Assembly (NCBI GenBank): GCA_964422855.1
Contig: CAYRCS010000012.1
Span: forward strand, 1 to 28,658
Reading direction: 5' to 3'
Origin: CAZEYI01 sp964422855
GTDB taxonomy: Bacteria; Patescibacteriota; Gracilibacteria; Absconditabacterales; Absconditicoccaceae
DNA: 28,658 nt
The notes under the pieces are model-generated. The model was not told where the DNA came from. It was given only the letters and a program-made list of their open reading frames with translations, and made no database searches. Of this stretch, positions 1 through 8,874 are shown piece by piece. The translations under genes were made by a program, and so were the position numbers. Each line of letters opens with the position of its first letter. Position 1 is the first letter of the stretch.

Positions 1-1
1 C

Positions 2-1000
2 GTGGGTGTAGCAGGGGATGCGACGATGCATTTCGGGTCTGGTGAAAATATGAGAATCTATGTCAATCAGAGGCCTGTCCAAGATAAGATAATCAAGAGA
101 GCAATCATGGAAGCGTATAGGAGACAAATAGTCCCTGGTTCATATCCGTTTATCATACTATTTTTGGATATAGCACCAGATTTGGTGGATGTAAATGTGC
201 ATCCGAGAAAATTAGAAGTCAAATTCCTTGAATCACAGAAAATATATGATGCCGTCTATCGTACTGTAGCAGCTGTATTTGGCGAACAGAAAATAGCATC
301 AGCTGGGATGCAGGCTTCGTTTGCGTCGAGTGGATGATTTGCTTCATTGCCATCATCTCTATGGCAGCCTGGCAATAGTCATGTCCACACGCAGAGTAGT
401 TTTTTTGAACAGCCAGCGAACTATACTCATCAAGAACAATTGGGAGAATATCGTGTGGTTGGTCAGTTATGGGATATGTATATCGTCTTGGAATCGCCTG
501 ATGCACTCTACTATATCGATCAGCATGCCTTGGCGGAAAGGATTGCTTTTGAGAAGATGAAGAAAATATTAGCAGAACAACAAAAATCTCACACGCTATT
601 GCAACCACTCACAGTGGAGATAGATCTGTTGGCGGATTTGGAGCAGAAATTAACGCACTTACAAGAAATCGGATTTGAAATATCGGCACTGGGAGAGAGA
701 AGTCTGGCTATATATGCAGTGCCACAGGTCTTTATGGATTTTGTGTTAGATCTATCATTGGTAATGCAGCATGTATTGTATCTCGAAAAAGTATCTTTGG
801 ACCATATTGTGGATGAAATTTTTGCTATGAAAGCGTGTAAGGCGTCTATCAAGGCTGGAGAGAAATTGAATTATTTACAAATGCAGCAGTTGGTAGAGGA
901 TGGATTTGCGCATATTGATGGGATGTTTGTCTGTCAGCATGGTAGGCCATTTTTCATCAAGATCGACAAAAAACAAGTGGATGGATTGATGGATAGATAG
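2..1000 (+). CDS. mutL: DNA mismatch repair protein MutL (C-terminal part, 5' end outside window)
   Basis: MutL couples mismatch recognition by MutS to strand incision. The fragment begins in the transducer domain, with NQRPV and the conserved VDVNVHPRKLEVKF stretch. An in-frame TGA at 335-337, read as Gly, joins two open stretches into one frame. The C-terminal dimerisation and endonuclease domain follows: GQLWDMYIV, then the metal-binding motif DQHAxxExxxxE (D at fragment residue 173), then ACKASIKAG, and near the end CQHGRP (C311 of the fragment). These are the motifs of the MutH-independent, nicking type of MutL. The linker between the domains is short. It ends with TAG nine bases before the converging kinase-like gene. 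The ATPase domain lies upstream of the window. Identification is secure; nuclease activity is inferred from the motifs. Confidence 0.95.
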
Positions 1001-1008
1001 GTAGGTAG

Positions 1009-1959
1009 TTAGCCTGTTTTCCCTCGACTAAATCATGGATTAATTGCAGCCACTATTTGATCTGATGTGTATTGTGGATTATATTGTGCGGTATCTTTGT
1101 TGTATTCGCTTATGATTTTCATGAGTAGATTTACCTCTATTTGTATTGTTTCTTGTTCTCACGGTTCATTATTTATCACTATATGAGACTTATCTAATAC
1201 ATCAGATCCATCGTCACTTGCTCTTTTAGCTAATTGTATTTTGTCTAATTGAGCAACATCTTTGGATCTTTCTATAAATCTATCTGTATTGTCTTGTGCT
1301 TGTACGTGTATATGTACAAATTCATGTTTGTGATCTACGCAGAAGGATATATTATCGAAATTTCTAGCCATATCATTGTTGCCAGAGTAGACTATAATGC
1401 CTCATTGTTCTGGACTTTTTACTCGGTTTGGCCGATCTGTATCCATTGCGAACTTTGCTTTTCTTCTCTTTTTGGCTATATCGCCACTTAATGCTCGATT
1501 GCTTCTAAATCCATATAATACTTTTTCTGATCACAAATCTCTTTCTCGCCATATTCATATAATGTCTTTTTCTACTAGTTCTTGAAATTTTTCTCTACTT
1601 TCGACATTGATGTTTTCTACTAATCCTGTTTTGTTATCACTATCTCTACTTTTGCGAGTGATATATCTAGGAGCCATTGTATAATCTATGCTTTCTCCTC
1701 CAAACATAGAGTCGTTTCGAGCTGAATCTAGGCTATTAGGTGAATCATATATGTTTGTAACTTGTGTTGTTTTGCCAGCTCCTGAAGAACCAGTAAACAT
1801 TATATATGAAAGATATCATTTTTTTTGAATGAGTTCATCAAATTTAGGTCATTTCTTGATATACTTTGTTACTTTAAAAAAATCTTCAAGCCATTCTTCT
1901 AAGGTTGGAATTCTGTCAGTAGTTCTTTTAAATTCAGATTCTATTCTTAGGATTCCCAT
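1009..1959 (-). CDS. Guanylate-kinase-like P-loop kinase (about 316 aa)
   Basis: Read with TGA as Gly, this is one continuous frame. An N-terminal stretch of about 53 residues precedes a P-loop, GSSGAGKTT (about residues 57-65). Next comes PRYITRKSRDSD (about residues 97-108), which matches the substrate-binding T-R-x-x-R of guanylate kinases. It is followed by a W...YGF segment and a C-terminal VINN resembling the IVND strand of GMP kinase. A Trp before YG is also seen in ribose-1,5-bisphosphokinase PhnN, so the substrate could be GMP or another phosphorylated compound. At about 316 residues it is longer than the roughly 200 of guanylate kinase, with extra sequence at both ends and a basic RKSR/KKRRK character. 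The start at 1959 lies just after a hairpin terminator; the next in-frame ATG (2001) sits inside that hairpin. The superfamily is fairly sure, the function open. Confidence 0.7.
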
Positions 1960-1974
1960 ATTTTCTTGTTTGTA

Positions 1975-2005
1975 AAAAATGACTACACTGATTGTAGTCA
2001 TTTTT
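1975..2005 (-). terminator. Intrinsic terminator after nusA
   Basis: There is a perfect 13-bp stem (1975-1987 with 1993-2005), a 5-base loop, and a T run on the minus-strand transcript formed by the outer A:T pairs. It lies between the nusA stop and the start of the kinase-like gene on the same strand, so it should end nusA transcription. Its symmetry means it could also stop plus-strand transcripts. Confidence 0.75.
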
Positions 2006-2029
2006 CATATATTTGTCAATAATGTTTGA

Positions 2030-3058
2030 TTATATAATTTCAATCATATACCCAGTCAACTTTCCTGCGAGTTTGATGTTGGCAGCTCATTTACCGATAG
2101 CCAATGGCTTTTGGTCGTCTGACATCTTTACAAATGCTTTTCTACCTTCGATAGTAACGCTGTCGATATGTGCTGGCTTGAGACAAGCCCCTATAAGTGC
2201 TGCTTCGTCTTCTGTATATTCTACATAATCAATTTTTTCACCATCAAGAAGTGAGAGAACTGTATTTATTCTATCTCCTCTGTGTCCTACCATTACTCCA
2301 ACTGGATCTACTTTTTCATCGTTGGATTGGATGATGATCTTAGTCCTTTTGCCTGGTACTCTGGCTATTTTTTTGATCTCTACGATACCTTCGTCGAGTT
2401 CTGGTACGAGTTTTTTCAATACAGCAACGATATAGTCTTCTGTTGATTGTGTGATTTCCAAGATAATACCTGTCTTGTCTTTGGAAATTTTCTGCAAGAG
2501 TACAAATATTTCTTCGCCTGGTTCATATAATCTGTGTGGGATCTGACCTTCTGGAGTCAATACGACTGCAGTTTGTTCGATATCCAATATGATAGTCTCA
2601 GCTTGTACTCTGATAACTTTTGCTTTCAAGAGTTCGCCTTGTTTGTGTTGGAATTTGTCGAAGAATTTTTCTCTTTCGATATTCTTGAGTTGTTGTTTGA
2701 TAGTCTGTGCTGCAGCTTGGGCTGCAATTCTAGAAAGTTCTAATGATGGAGGAGTTATGTTGAAAAGCAATTGTTCGCCAAGTTGTGCATCTTTTCTGAT
2801 GTCTTTACCTTCTTTGAGAGTTACCTGCGTATCTGGTTCTTCGACGACATCAACTACATCCATAGTCTTGTAGATACTTACCGTACCATCGTTTGCTATT
2901 TCGATCTGTATGTTTGCTTTTTTGAATTCTGGAAAATCTTTTCTAAATCATGTTCTGATACCGAGTTTGATGATCTCGAGTACTTGGTATGGGTCAAATT
3001 TAAAGTCTTCCTTGAGCTGTGTAATGGCAGCCTGGATACTTTTCCCGTCTAATTTCAT
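2030..3058 (-). CDS. nusA: Transcription termination/antitermination factor NusA
   Basis: NusA binds RNA polymerase and nascent RNA and modulates pausing, termination and antitermination. The 342-residue protein has the usual order: an N-terminal polymerase-binding domain (MKLDGKSIQAAITQ onward), an S1 RNA-binding domain (GEEIFVLLQKISKDKTGIIL), and KH1/KH2 (DPVGVMVGHRGDRI, then LAIGKGAANIKLAGKLTGY). A TGA at 2087-2089 encodes the glycine right after LAIGK, a conserved KH-domain glycine; a standard-code reading would cut the protein there. A second TGA (2948-2950) is Gly in the N domain. There is no C-terminal acidic repeat of the E. coli type, as in many bacteria. It stands alone here, divergent from gltX and followed by an intrinsic terminator, not in the usual rimP-nusA-infB order. 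Confidence 0.96.
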
Positions 3059-3199
3059 GAATTTGTTTTTGGCAAAAATAAAAAACTTTCGTCGAAACCG
3101 TGTATAGGCATTCTGGGCTGCTTTGCAATAGGATTTGGGATTGCTTTTTTGGCTCTTTTGGCTATTGGTAATGGGATTTTATTGTTTGTATATGTTTGT

Positions 3200-4846
3200 A
3201 TGACTGTGACGTGGAAAGAGATAGCGGATATGATTTATCCTGAGGTGACACAAACTATTGCAGACTGCGAAAAACAATATCCTAAGCGTCCTGCAGGGCA
3301 GATTGTTTCTCGTATTGCACCTAGTCCGACAGGATTTTTGCATATAGGAAGTTTGTATAGTGCATTTGTAGCTTGGAAGTTTGTCCAACAAAATAATGGT
3401 ATATTTTTCTTGAGAATAGAGGATACTGATCAGAAGAGGGAAGTAGAAGGTGCTATTGATATGATGTTGGATAATTTCCGTACCTTTGGACTTACTATCA
3501 ACGAGGGGCCATTGGCTGCATGAAATACTGATGTAGGTAGTTATGGGCCATATATCCAATCGCACAGAAAACCACTCTACCATACTTTTGTAAAACATTT
3601 GATTGCAGAAGGTAAGGCTTATCCTTGTTGGATGAGTACTGAAGAAATGGATTCCGTTAGAGCCATGCAAGAAAAAACGAAACAGGCGACAGGCATCTAT
3701 GGTAATTACTCGATGTGGAGAAACAAATCTCCTGAAGAGATAGTCGAGCAACTCAAAATTAGTCAACCTCCTGTGATTAGACTCAGATCACATGGTAATG
3801 TGCACGCCAAAATAACGTTTGATGATGTGATCAAAGGAAAAATTTCTATGACAGATAATTATAATGATACGGTCTTGATTAAATCTGATGGCTTACCAAC
3901 CTATCATCTTGCGCATTTGGTAGATGATTACTTGATGTGAACGACTCATGTGATCAGATGAGAAGAATGGCTTACTTCTGTACCTCTCCATATTCAATTA
4001 TTTCAAACATTTGGTTTGCAGCATCCACAATACTGCCATATTGCTCCTTTGCTCAAAGATGATAATGGCAAGAAGAGAAAATTATCAAAAAGACATGATC
4101 CCGAGGCAAATGTAGCGTATTTTTGGGAACAGGGATTTTCTGTAGATTGAATTATTGATTATATGATGTTCTTGATCGATTCATCGTATGAAGAATTTGT
4201 AAAAGAATCACCACAGGCTTCGTTTATGGATTTTGCTATCCATCTGGATAAGATGAATACATCTGGTGCGTTATTTGATATGCAAAAATTACGTTTCTTT
4301 AATAATGGCTATTTGTCCAAGATTTCTCATAAGGAATTGTTTGATACAACATTGGCATGGGCAAAAAAATATGATAGTAAACTTGCTGCTTACATGGAAC
4401 AAGATGCTGCTTATGCTTTAGCCGCACTCAGTATTGAAAGATTGACCGAAAAGGATCCTAAGAGATACTATACATACATGGATATCGCTCCAAATGTGTT
4501 GTTTTTCTTTGATGAGGAATGGAAAACTATGCAAGCGACTAAGCCAGTATTGCCTGAGTTTATGACGAAGGAATTATTGCAGAAAATTGTTGAAAAATAT
4601 ATCAGTATATTGGATTTGAGTATGGATACACAGTCGTGGTTTGAACAACTCAAATCATTTGGTAAAGAATTTGGGTTTGCTGCTAGTAATCAAGAATTTA
4701 AAGAAGGTGGATATATTGGGAAAATAGGTGATCTTGCGATGTTTTTGAGAGTGCAATTGTGTTGCTCTGCGAGAACTCCGGATCTATATAGTGTAATGCA
4801 AGTGATGGGCAAGGATAGAGTAGTGCAGAGATTGCAGGCTTTATAA
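3200..4846 (+). CDS. gltX: Glutamyl-tRNA synthetase
   Basis: This class I synthetase charges tRNA-Glu, and possibly tRNA-Gln if non-discriminating. The HIGH motif is HIGS (residues 48-51), inside IAPSPTGFLHIGS. The KMSKS motif is KLSKR (294-298). The 548-residue frame is joined through several TGA=Gly codons, for example at 3521 and 3938. The start at 3200 is preferred because W-K-E-I-A-D-M-I-Y-P-E-V resembles the N-terminal extension of clostridial and mycoplasma-type GluRS (ELADLIFPN..). ATG 3230 is a weaker alternative but has a GGAAAGAG stretch upstream. It is divergent from nusA and followed after 13 bases by the Nudix gene, so probably co-transcribed with it. The family call is secure; tRNA specificity is not visible. 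Confidence 0.96.
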
Positions 4847-4859
4847 TATCGATTTTCGT

Positions 4860-5420
4860 ATGACAAAAATACCAGTTCATGCAAAAAAAGTGTTTTCTGG
4901 AGTTCTTTTTGATGTATATCAACGGGAACAGGAAATGTTTGATGGGACCTATCAGACTTTCGAGATGGTTAGATGATATGATGTAGCTAAGGCTATTTTG
5001 ATCCATGATGGTAAAATATGGTTGACTCATGAAAATCAACCCAACCATAGTAAAATAGATATGCCTGGTGGGATGCTACATCGTGGTGAGGATCAATCTG
5101 TGGGTATACAAAGAGAAGTTGCTGAAGAGACAGGTATGGTTTTCCAGCATTACAATTTATTATGTACTTTACCTCAACTGTCTTTGTGAGCGGTAGAATC
5201 GTATAGGCATTTTTTTGTGTGTAAAAATCTCATTTCTCATGGTGATCAAATGGTAGATATATGAGGTGAGCATATTGAAATTTCTCCTTATAGTTTTGAA
5301 GATTTCGTCCAACTTATAATAGAAGGGAATATGAGTAAAAAAGATTTTTCTTATTGGTTTTTGAAAGAATACTATATACCTGGTAAGTTAGAAGAATTTC
5401 GTACTTTATTATTTTCTTAA
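4860..5420 (+). CDS. Nudix hydrolase
   Basis: A 186-residue protein with a complete Nudix box (residues about 71-93): G-x5-E-x7-REVAEETGM, matching GX5EX7REUXEEXGU. All metal-binding glutamates are present. It hydrolyses a nucleoside diphosphate linked to some moiety. The upstream segment FEMVRGYDVAKAILI is the beta-strand pattern seen in ADP-ribose and other sugar-nucleotide pyrophosphatases, but the substrate cannot be fixed from sequence. In-frame TGA=Gly codons lie in the N-terminal part (EMVRG), after PQLSL at 5187-5189, and in VDIGGEH. It starts 13 bases after gltX and probably shares its transcript. It ends at TAA just beside the terminator of the opposing ncRNA. Confidence 0.9.
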
Positions 5421-5423
5421 TAA

Positions 5424-5450
5424 AGAAAAAGCACAAGGTAAACCTTGTGC
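5424..5450 (-). terminator. Intrinsic terminator of the minus-strand ncRNA
   Basis: An 8-bp perfect stem GCACAAGG/CCTTGTGC with a 4-base loop is followed on the minus strand by TTTTTCTTT. There is no T run on the plus side, so it acts only on the leftward transcript. Confidence 0.75.
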
Positions 5451-5672
5451 CCTATGGTGAGGGCAGCAGGTCAGCTTCATACAGCCGATGAGAAGATAAG
5501 CTAGATAGCGTATGTTCTCATAGATCGTATAGAGTATCCTGTAGCCCTCCCCGTTTTTCCATCGGTTCCGGTGGGTATCAGATCGCGATGGTATTTAAGG
5601 AGGAAAGTCCTCCACCATAGCTACCTTCTTTGATAAGTGTTGTAGTAGAGCCTTACCTAAAGTAACTATAGT
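5425..5672 (-). ncRNA. Candidate structured ncRNA, about 245 nt, family not recognised
   Basis: This gene-free interval has all marks of a stand-alone RNA gene on the minus strand: a sigma70-type promoter (TTGCTA, 17 bases, TATAAT) and an intrinsic terminator about 245 bases downstream. Between them lies a set of mutually nested helices forming a junction. The closing helix pairs 5613-5620 with 5452-5459. Inside are helices 5599-5604/5608-5613 (a tight hairpin), 5559-5564/5586-5591, and 5459-5464/5544-5549, which carries a further hairpin 5488-5494/5515-5521. It does not show the conserved parts of tmRNA (no TTCGA T-arm or tRNA-like ends), SRP RNA (no GGAAGGAAGCAGC type loop) or RNase P RNA (found elsewhere in the window). 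The helices were found by eye; family and function are unknown. Confidence 0.6.
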
Positions 5673-5678
5673 ACGACT

Positions 5679-5707
5679 ATTATAGTATAGATTGGCAAAA
5701 TTAGCAA
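5679..5707 (-). promoter_or_regulatory. Sigma70-type promoter for the ncRNA
   Basis: On the minus strand, -35 TTGCTA (5702-5707) and a perfect -10 TATAAT (5679-5684) are separated by 17 bases. The predicted start is near 5672. Confidence 0.65.
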
Positions 5708-5735
5708 GATAGGCGAGTGAGTTGCTCATAATTAG

Positions 5736-5763
5736 TTGACATATTTTGTATTTTATATTTAAT
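5736..5763 (+). promoter_or_regulatory. Candidate promoter of the pilB-pilC operon
   Basis: A perfect TTGACA (5736-5741) is followed after 16 bases by TTTAAT (5758-5763). The -10 is weak but the spacing is good. Transcription would start near 5770, giving a short leader with a hairpin before the ATG at 5796. It is back to back with the ncRNA promoter, about 30 bases away. Confidence 0.45.
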
Positions 5764-5775
5764 TGTTGTGTAGGT

Positions 5776-5792
5776 GGTAACCGATGGTTACC
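5776..5792 (+). promoter_or_regulatory. Inverted repeat just before the pilB start
   Basis: GGTAACC-GAT-GGTTACC is a perfect 7-bp inverted repeat ending three bases before ATG 5796. As RNA it would form a hairpin over the ribosome-binding region; as DNA it could be an operator downstream of the promoter. The sequence does not say which. Confidence 0.4.
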
Positions 5793-5795
5793 TAG

Positions 5796-6973
5796 ATGTT
5801 TTTTCTGGCTATTTTTGTGTGTGTTTTTTTGCTTTTTGTGGGCGTAGGGACTATACTTGTATTATATTTATACCTACGAGAATATCCTATGATCGCATGA
5901 GTGGACTATAAACAACAATTGGACGATGCTATTTTACAGTCAGATGTGGTCAAAATATTTGATAATCTTTTGACAGTTTCTGTCGAAAAATGAGCTTCAG
6001 ATATCCATATTGAGCCCTTGGAAAACTACTGTCGTATGAGAGTAAGAGTCGATGGTGTGATGCAAGAACTTGTTCAGTATCCCAAAAGCTTACATGAGAG
6101 TATTGTTTCTAAGTTTAAGATAGAATCAGGACAGATGAGGCCTGATGAGAAGAGGTTGCCCCAAGATGCGAGAGTATCTACAACAACTCTTACCAATAAA
6201 GAAATTGATCTCAGAGCAAATACACTTCCAACCGTATGGTGAGAAAAACTTGTGATGCGTATTGTGGATAAATCTAAAACTATCCCTACTTTATCAGAAT
6301 TGGGTGTGGTAGGAAGAAATGCTGCTATTTTGCAGGCACATCTCCAAGATCCAAATGGGATTATATTATCTACTGGTCCTACAGGTTCGGGTAAAACTAC
6401 AACATTATATGCGTGTCTGACCCAAGTAAATACTGCTGACGTCAATATCGTAACCTATGAAGATCCAGTAGAAATAAAAATGGAATGACTCAGTCAGGCT
6501 CAGATCAGAACTGATATAGGATTTACGTTTGCATCGTGATTGAGAGGAGGTTTGAGACAAGACCCAGATATTATGATGGTGTGAGAAATCCGTGATAAAG
6601 AAACACTGGATATGGCTATGGAGTCAGCTATGACCTGACATTTGGTNNNNNNNNNNNNNNNNNNNNNNNNNNNNNNNNNNNNNNNNNNNNNNNNNNNNNN
6701 NNNNNNNNNNNNNNNNNNNNNNNNNNNNNNNNNNNNNNNNNNNNNNCTGTTGATGAAAATGGTTATGCAGGTAGAGTAGGGTTATTTGAAATGATGGATT
6801 ATACTGCAGATATCAAAAACCTCTTACTCAATGGTAAATCTGCATTTGAAGTGGAGGATTATGCTCTGCAACATGGCATGATTAATTTGGAAAGAGATGG
6901 TATATTCAAAGTAATCCAAGGAGAGATATCGTTGGACGAACTATATAGACTAGTAAAACCAAAATATGTTTAG
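5796..6973 (+). CDS. pilB: Type IV pilus / type II secretion ATPase PilB-GspE family (interrupted by assembly gap)
   Basis: Cytoplasmic hexameric ATPase that drives pilus extension or pseudopilus assembly. After the N region come GASDIHIEP (first Gly is TGA 5991-5993), RMRVRVDG, Walker A GPTGSGKTT, the Asp-box TYEDPVE, Walker B GGLRQDPDIMMVGEIRD, and SAMTGHLV just before the gap. GYAGRVGLFEMM follows it. The QRLVRxLC and CxxC part expected between is missing, and the frame differs on the two sides, so the 100-N gap is not true to length. Starting at ATG 5796 adds an in-frame hydrophobic helix (MFFLAIFVCVFLLFVGVG..) not usual for PilB; ATG 5889 (MIAGVDYKQQ) gives a soluble N terminus and is a real alternative. 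pilC follows after 16 bases. PilB versus GspE, or even the retraction ATPase PilT, cannot be settled without the gap. Confidence 0.88.
6647..6746. other. Assembly gap (100 N) inside pilB
   Basis: The run is exactly 100 N, a conventional placeholder. The flanking pilB fragments are in different frames, and about 80 or more residues are normally present between GHLV and GYxGR. The real missing sequence is therefore probably longer than 100 bases. Confidence 0.95.
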
Positions 6974-6989
6974 TTAAAAGTGTTGCTCT

Positions 6990-8075
6990 ATGGATATTAT
7001 AAAAGCAGGTCTTGCTGAAAAACTCTTCGTCAGACTCCAGAAGCCTTCCTTGAAGACTAAGGTGAATTTTTTCAGGCTCCTTGCTGTTTCACAGAGAGCT
7101 GGGCTTGGATTGAGAGATAGTTTGGTTGCTATACACGCTTCAGAACATCAAAGATGAATGCGCGTTATTCTTACTGATTTGATAGATCAATTGACGCAAT
7201 GAGTTGGTCTATGACTTGCGATGTCCAATCATCCATATTTTTTTTCGGCGGATGAAGTAGCTTTGGTAAAGTCCTCTGAACTTACTGGTACGATGCCTGA
7301 TGTTTTGCAAGATATAGCGTTGGAATTAGAAAATGTCCAACTTATATCGCAAAAAATAATGAAAGCGATCACCTATCCAGCGGTTTTGGTTCTTTTTTCT
7401 TTTGTTGCTGTGGTTATATTGCTTATTTACGTTGTCCCAACTATAGTCTCATTGTTCCCTGAACAATCTTCTTTGCCTAGCATCACTTTATTTGTGCTTG
7501 ATGCTTCTGCCTTTGTTCAATCATATTGGATGATAGGATTGGTACTTTTGTTCTGACTTTTTGCTCTTATGCGCTTTGCATATGCTCATATATTGCCATT
7601 TACTATGTTGGTAGATAAATTAATCCTTTTTATGCCTGGTATTTCTGGTGTGGTCAAAGCGTTTTATATGTATAGGTTTAGCAAACTTTTGTCGCAATTT
7701 AGTCAGGCAGGACTTAATTCTGTTATCAGTTTGCAGCTCTTACAACAGATATTCCAAAATTACTACTACAAGCAAAAGATGTATCATGTTGAACAAAATA
7801 TCGAAAATGGTTTTTCTTTTGCAGAATCTTTGGAAAATAGTCCCTTATTTGATCCAATATTGGTACAAATCATATCGGTAGGTGAAAAGACCGGTAATGT
7901 TGCTGCCATATTGCAAAGTGTTTCGCTTTACTATCATACCTTATTGGATACAAAGTTGAGTATATTGATGACCTTGTTGGAGCCGATATTGATGATATTG
8001 GTAGCAGGGCTTATTGGTGTGATAGTCGCATCTATTTATCTTCCTATGGCTGATCTAGTCAATGTGATACAATAA
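6990..8075 (+). CDS. pilC: Type IV pilus / type II secretion inner-membrane platform protein PilC-GspF family
   Basis: Polytopic platform protein that couples the PilB ATPase to pilin assembly. The 361 residues contain two T2SSF-type repeats. The first has FFRLLAVSQRAGLGLRDSL and VKSSELTGTMPDVL; the second has YRFSKLLSQFSQAGLNSVISLQLL and ISVGEKTGNVAAIL. Each is followed by hydrophobic spans: VLVLFSFVAVVILLIYVVP, then one around WMIGLVLLFGLFALM, and LEPILMILVAGLIGVIVA near the C terminus. The match to GspF/PilC layout is complete. Several TGA=Gly codons occur, including 7554-7556 inside a membrane span. It starts 16 bases after pilB, and the next gene overlaps its end. No prepilin peptidase or pilin gene is seen in this window. 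Confidence 0.92.
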
Positions 8076-8808
8076 ATATTTGTCAGGATTTCTATTGCTT
8101 TCAGCACTAACGTGTGGTGTTATTTTTGCTGATTATGGCATTGTCGATGGAGTACAAAATACCTCAGAGCCTAGCTCTGTATCAAACAGCTCTTCTTTGC
8201 TTGATTTTTCAGCTGGATTGTCGTTTGCTCTTGTGCGTCGTCATTTGATAGTAGCATATAATGATACTGATCTAAGTTGATCTATTGCTGGTCCGGTCGA
8301 TTATATCAAGATGCTTGAGGATGGTGTTCGTTTTGATGTTATCCGTGAGCTTAAGTTTGTCGAAGATAAGTGATTGTATCTGACTGGATATCTATCAAAC
8401 ATTACACATGTTCTGAGCTTGGTAGATGGTTATACGGTAACTTTGCAAGAAAATATTGATCGCAGCACTGATGAAAGGGCTACCTGCATACAGGACAAAA
8501 AAGATGCAGACGAACGTTTTTTTGCATCATTATCAGATTTTAATCAAGCAGCTACTGATCTAGCGCTGCAGGAATCTATGGTTGCATGATCATGTGAAGA
8601 AAGCGCTCGTATCTCTATAGTTGCCACTACATTACAATTGCGTAGGATAAAACAATTGCATGAAATTCTTGCCGCGAAACAATCGTTGTTGGATACAAAT
8701 ACTTCTATGATAATACAGTATTTCCCATTGGTTGAAAAAGAACTTTTACAAAAACTTTTGGTTCTATCTTCGCAGTTGCAAAATTATACGACAAGTTTGG
8801 ATCAATAA
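8062..8808 (+). CDS. Secreted or membrane-tethered alpha-helical protein, unknown function
   Basis: A 248-residue protein not recognised as a known family. The start at ATG 8062 overlaps the end of pilC by 14 bases, and its second codon is TGA=Gly. This start gives a good signal peptide, MGYNKYLSGFLLLSALTCGVIFA, with a Cys that could also be a lipobox-like site. TTG 8080 would be an alternative start. The mature part has a Ser/Asp-rich N region, then charged helices rich in Gln, Leu, Lys and Glu that look coiled-coil-forming (about residues 140-245). TGA=Gly codons join four open stretches. Its position right after pilB-pilC suggests a role in pilus or secretion assembly, perhaps an alignment or minor component, but no prepilin cleavage motif is visible. 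Confidence 0.7.
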
Positions 8809-8837
8809 TTCTTGCAATTTAGCTCATTACTCATATA

Positions 8838-8869
8838 TCAAGGCGTAGTATATTTATGCTTTGATTTTT
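8838..8869 (+). terminator. Hairpin terminator between the pil block and the protease gene
   Basis: A 10-bp stem (8838-8847 with 8855-8864, two G:U pairs) is followed directly by TTTTT (8865-8869). It lies only five bases before the protease ATG, so it would end the pil transcript, or attenuate entry into the protease gene. Confidence 0.55.
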
Positions 8870-8874
8870 CGTAT

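Noticed and set aside
5599..5620. GGAGGAAAGTCC on the plus strand, resembling the RNase P RNA signature
   Set aside because: No other RNase P conserved blocks surround it, it folds as a simple hairpin, and a complete RNase P RNA lies at 12028-12338.
5425..5672. tmRNA as identity of the minus-strand ncRNA
   Set aside because: There is no tRNA-like acceptor/T-arm with TTCGA and no tag-coding stretch ending in an Ala-Ala type peptide on either strand.
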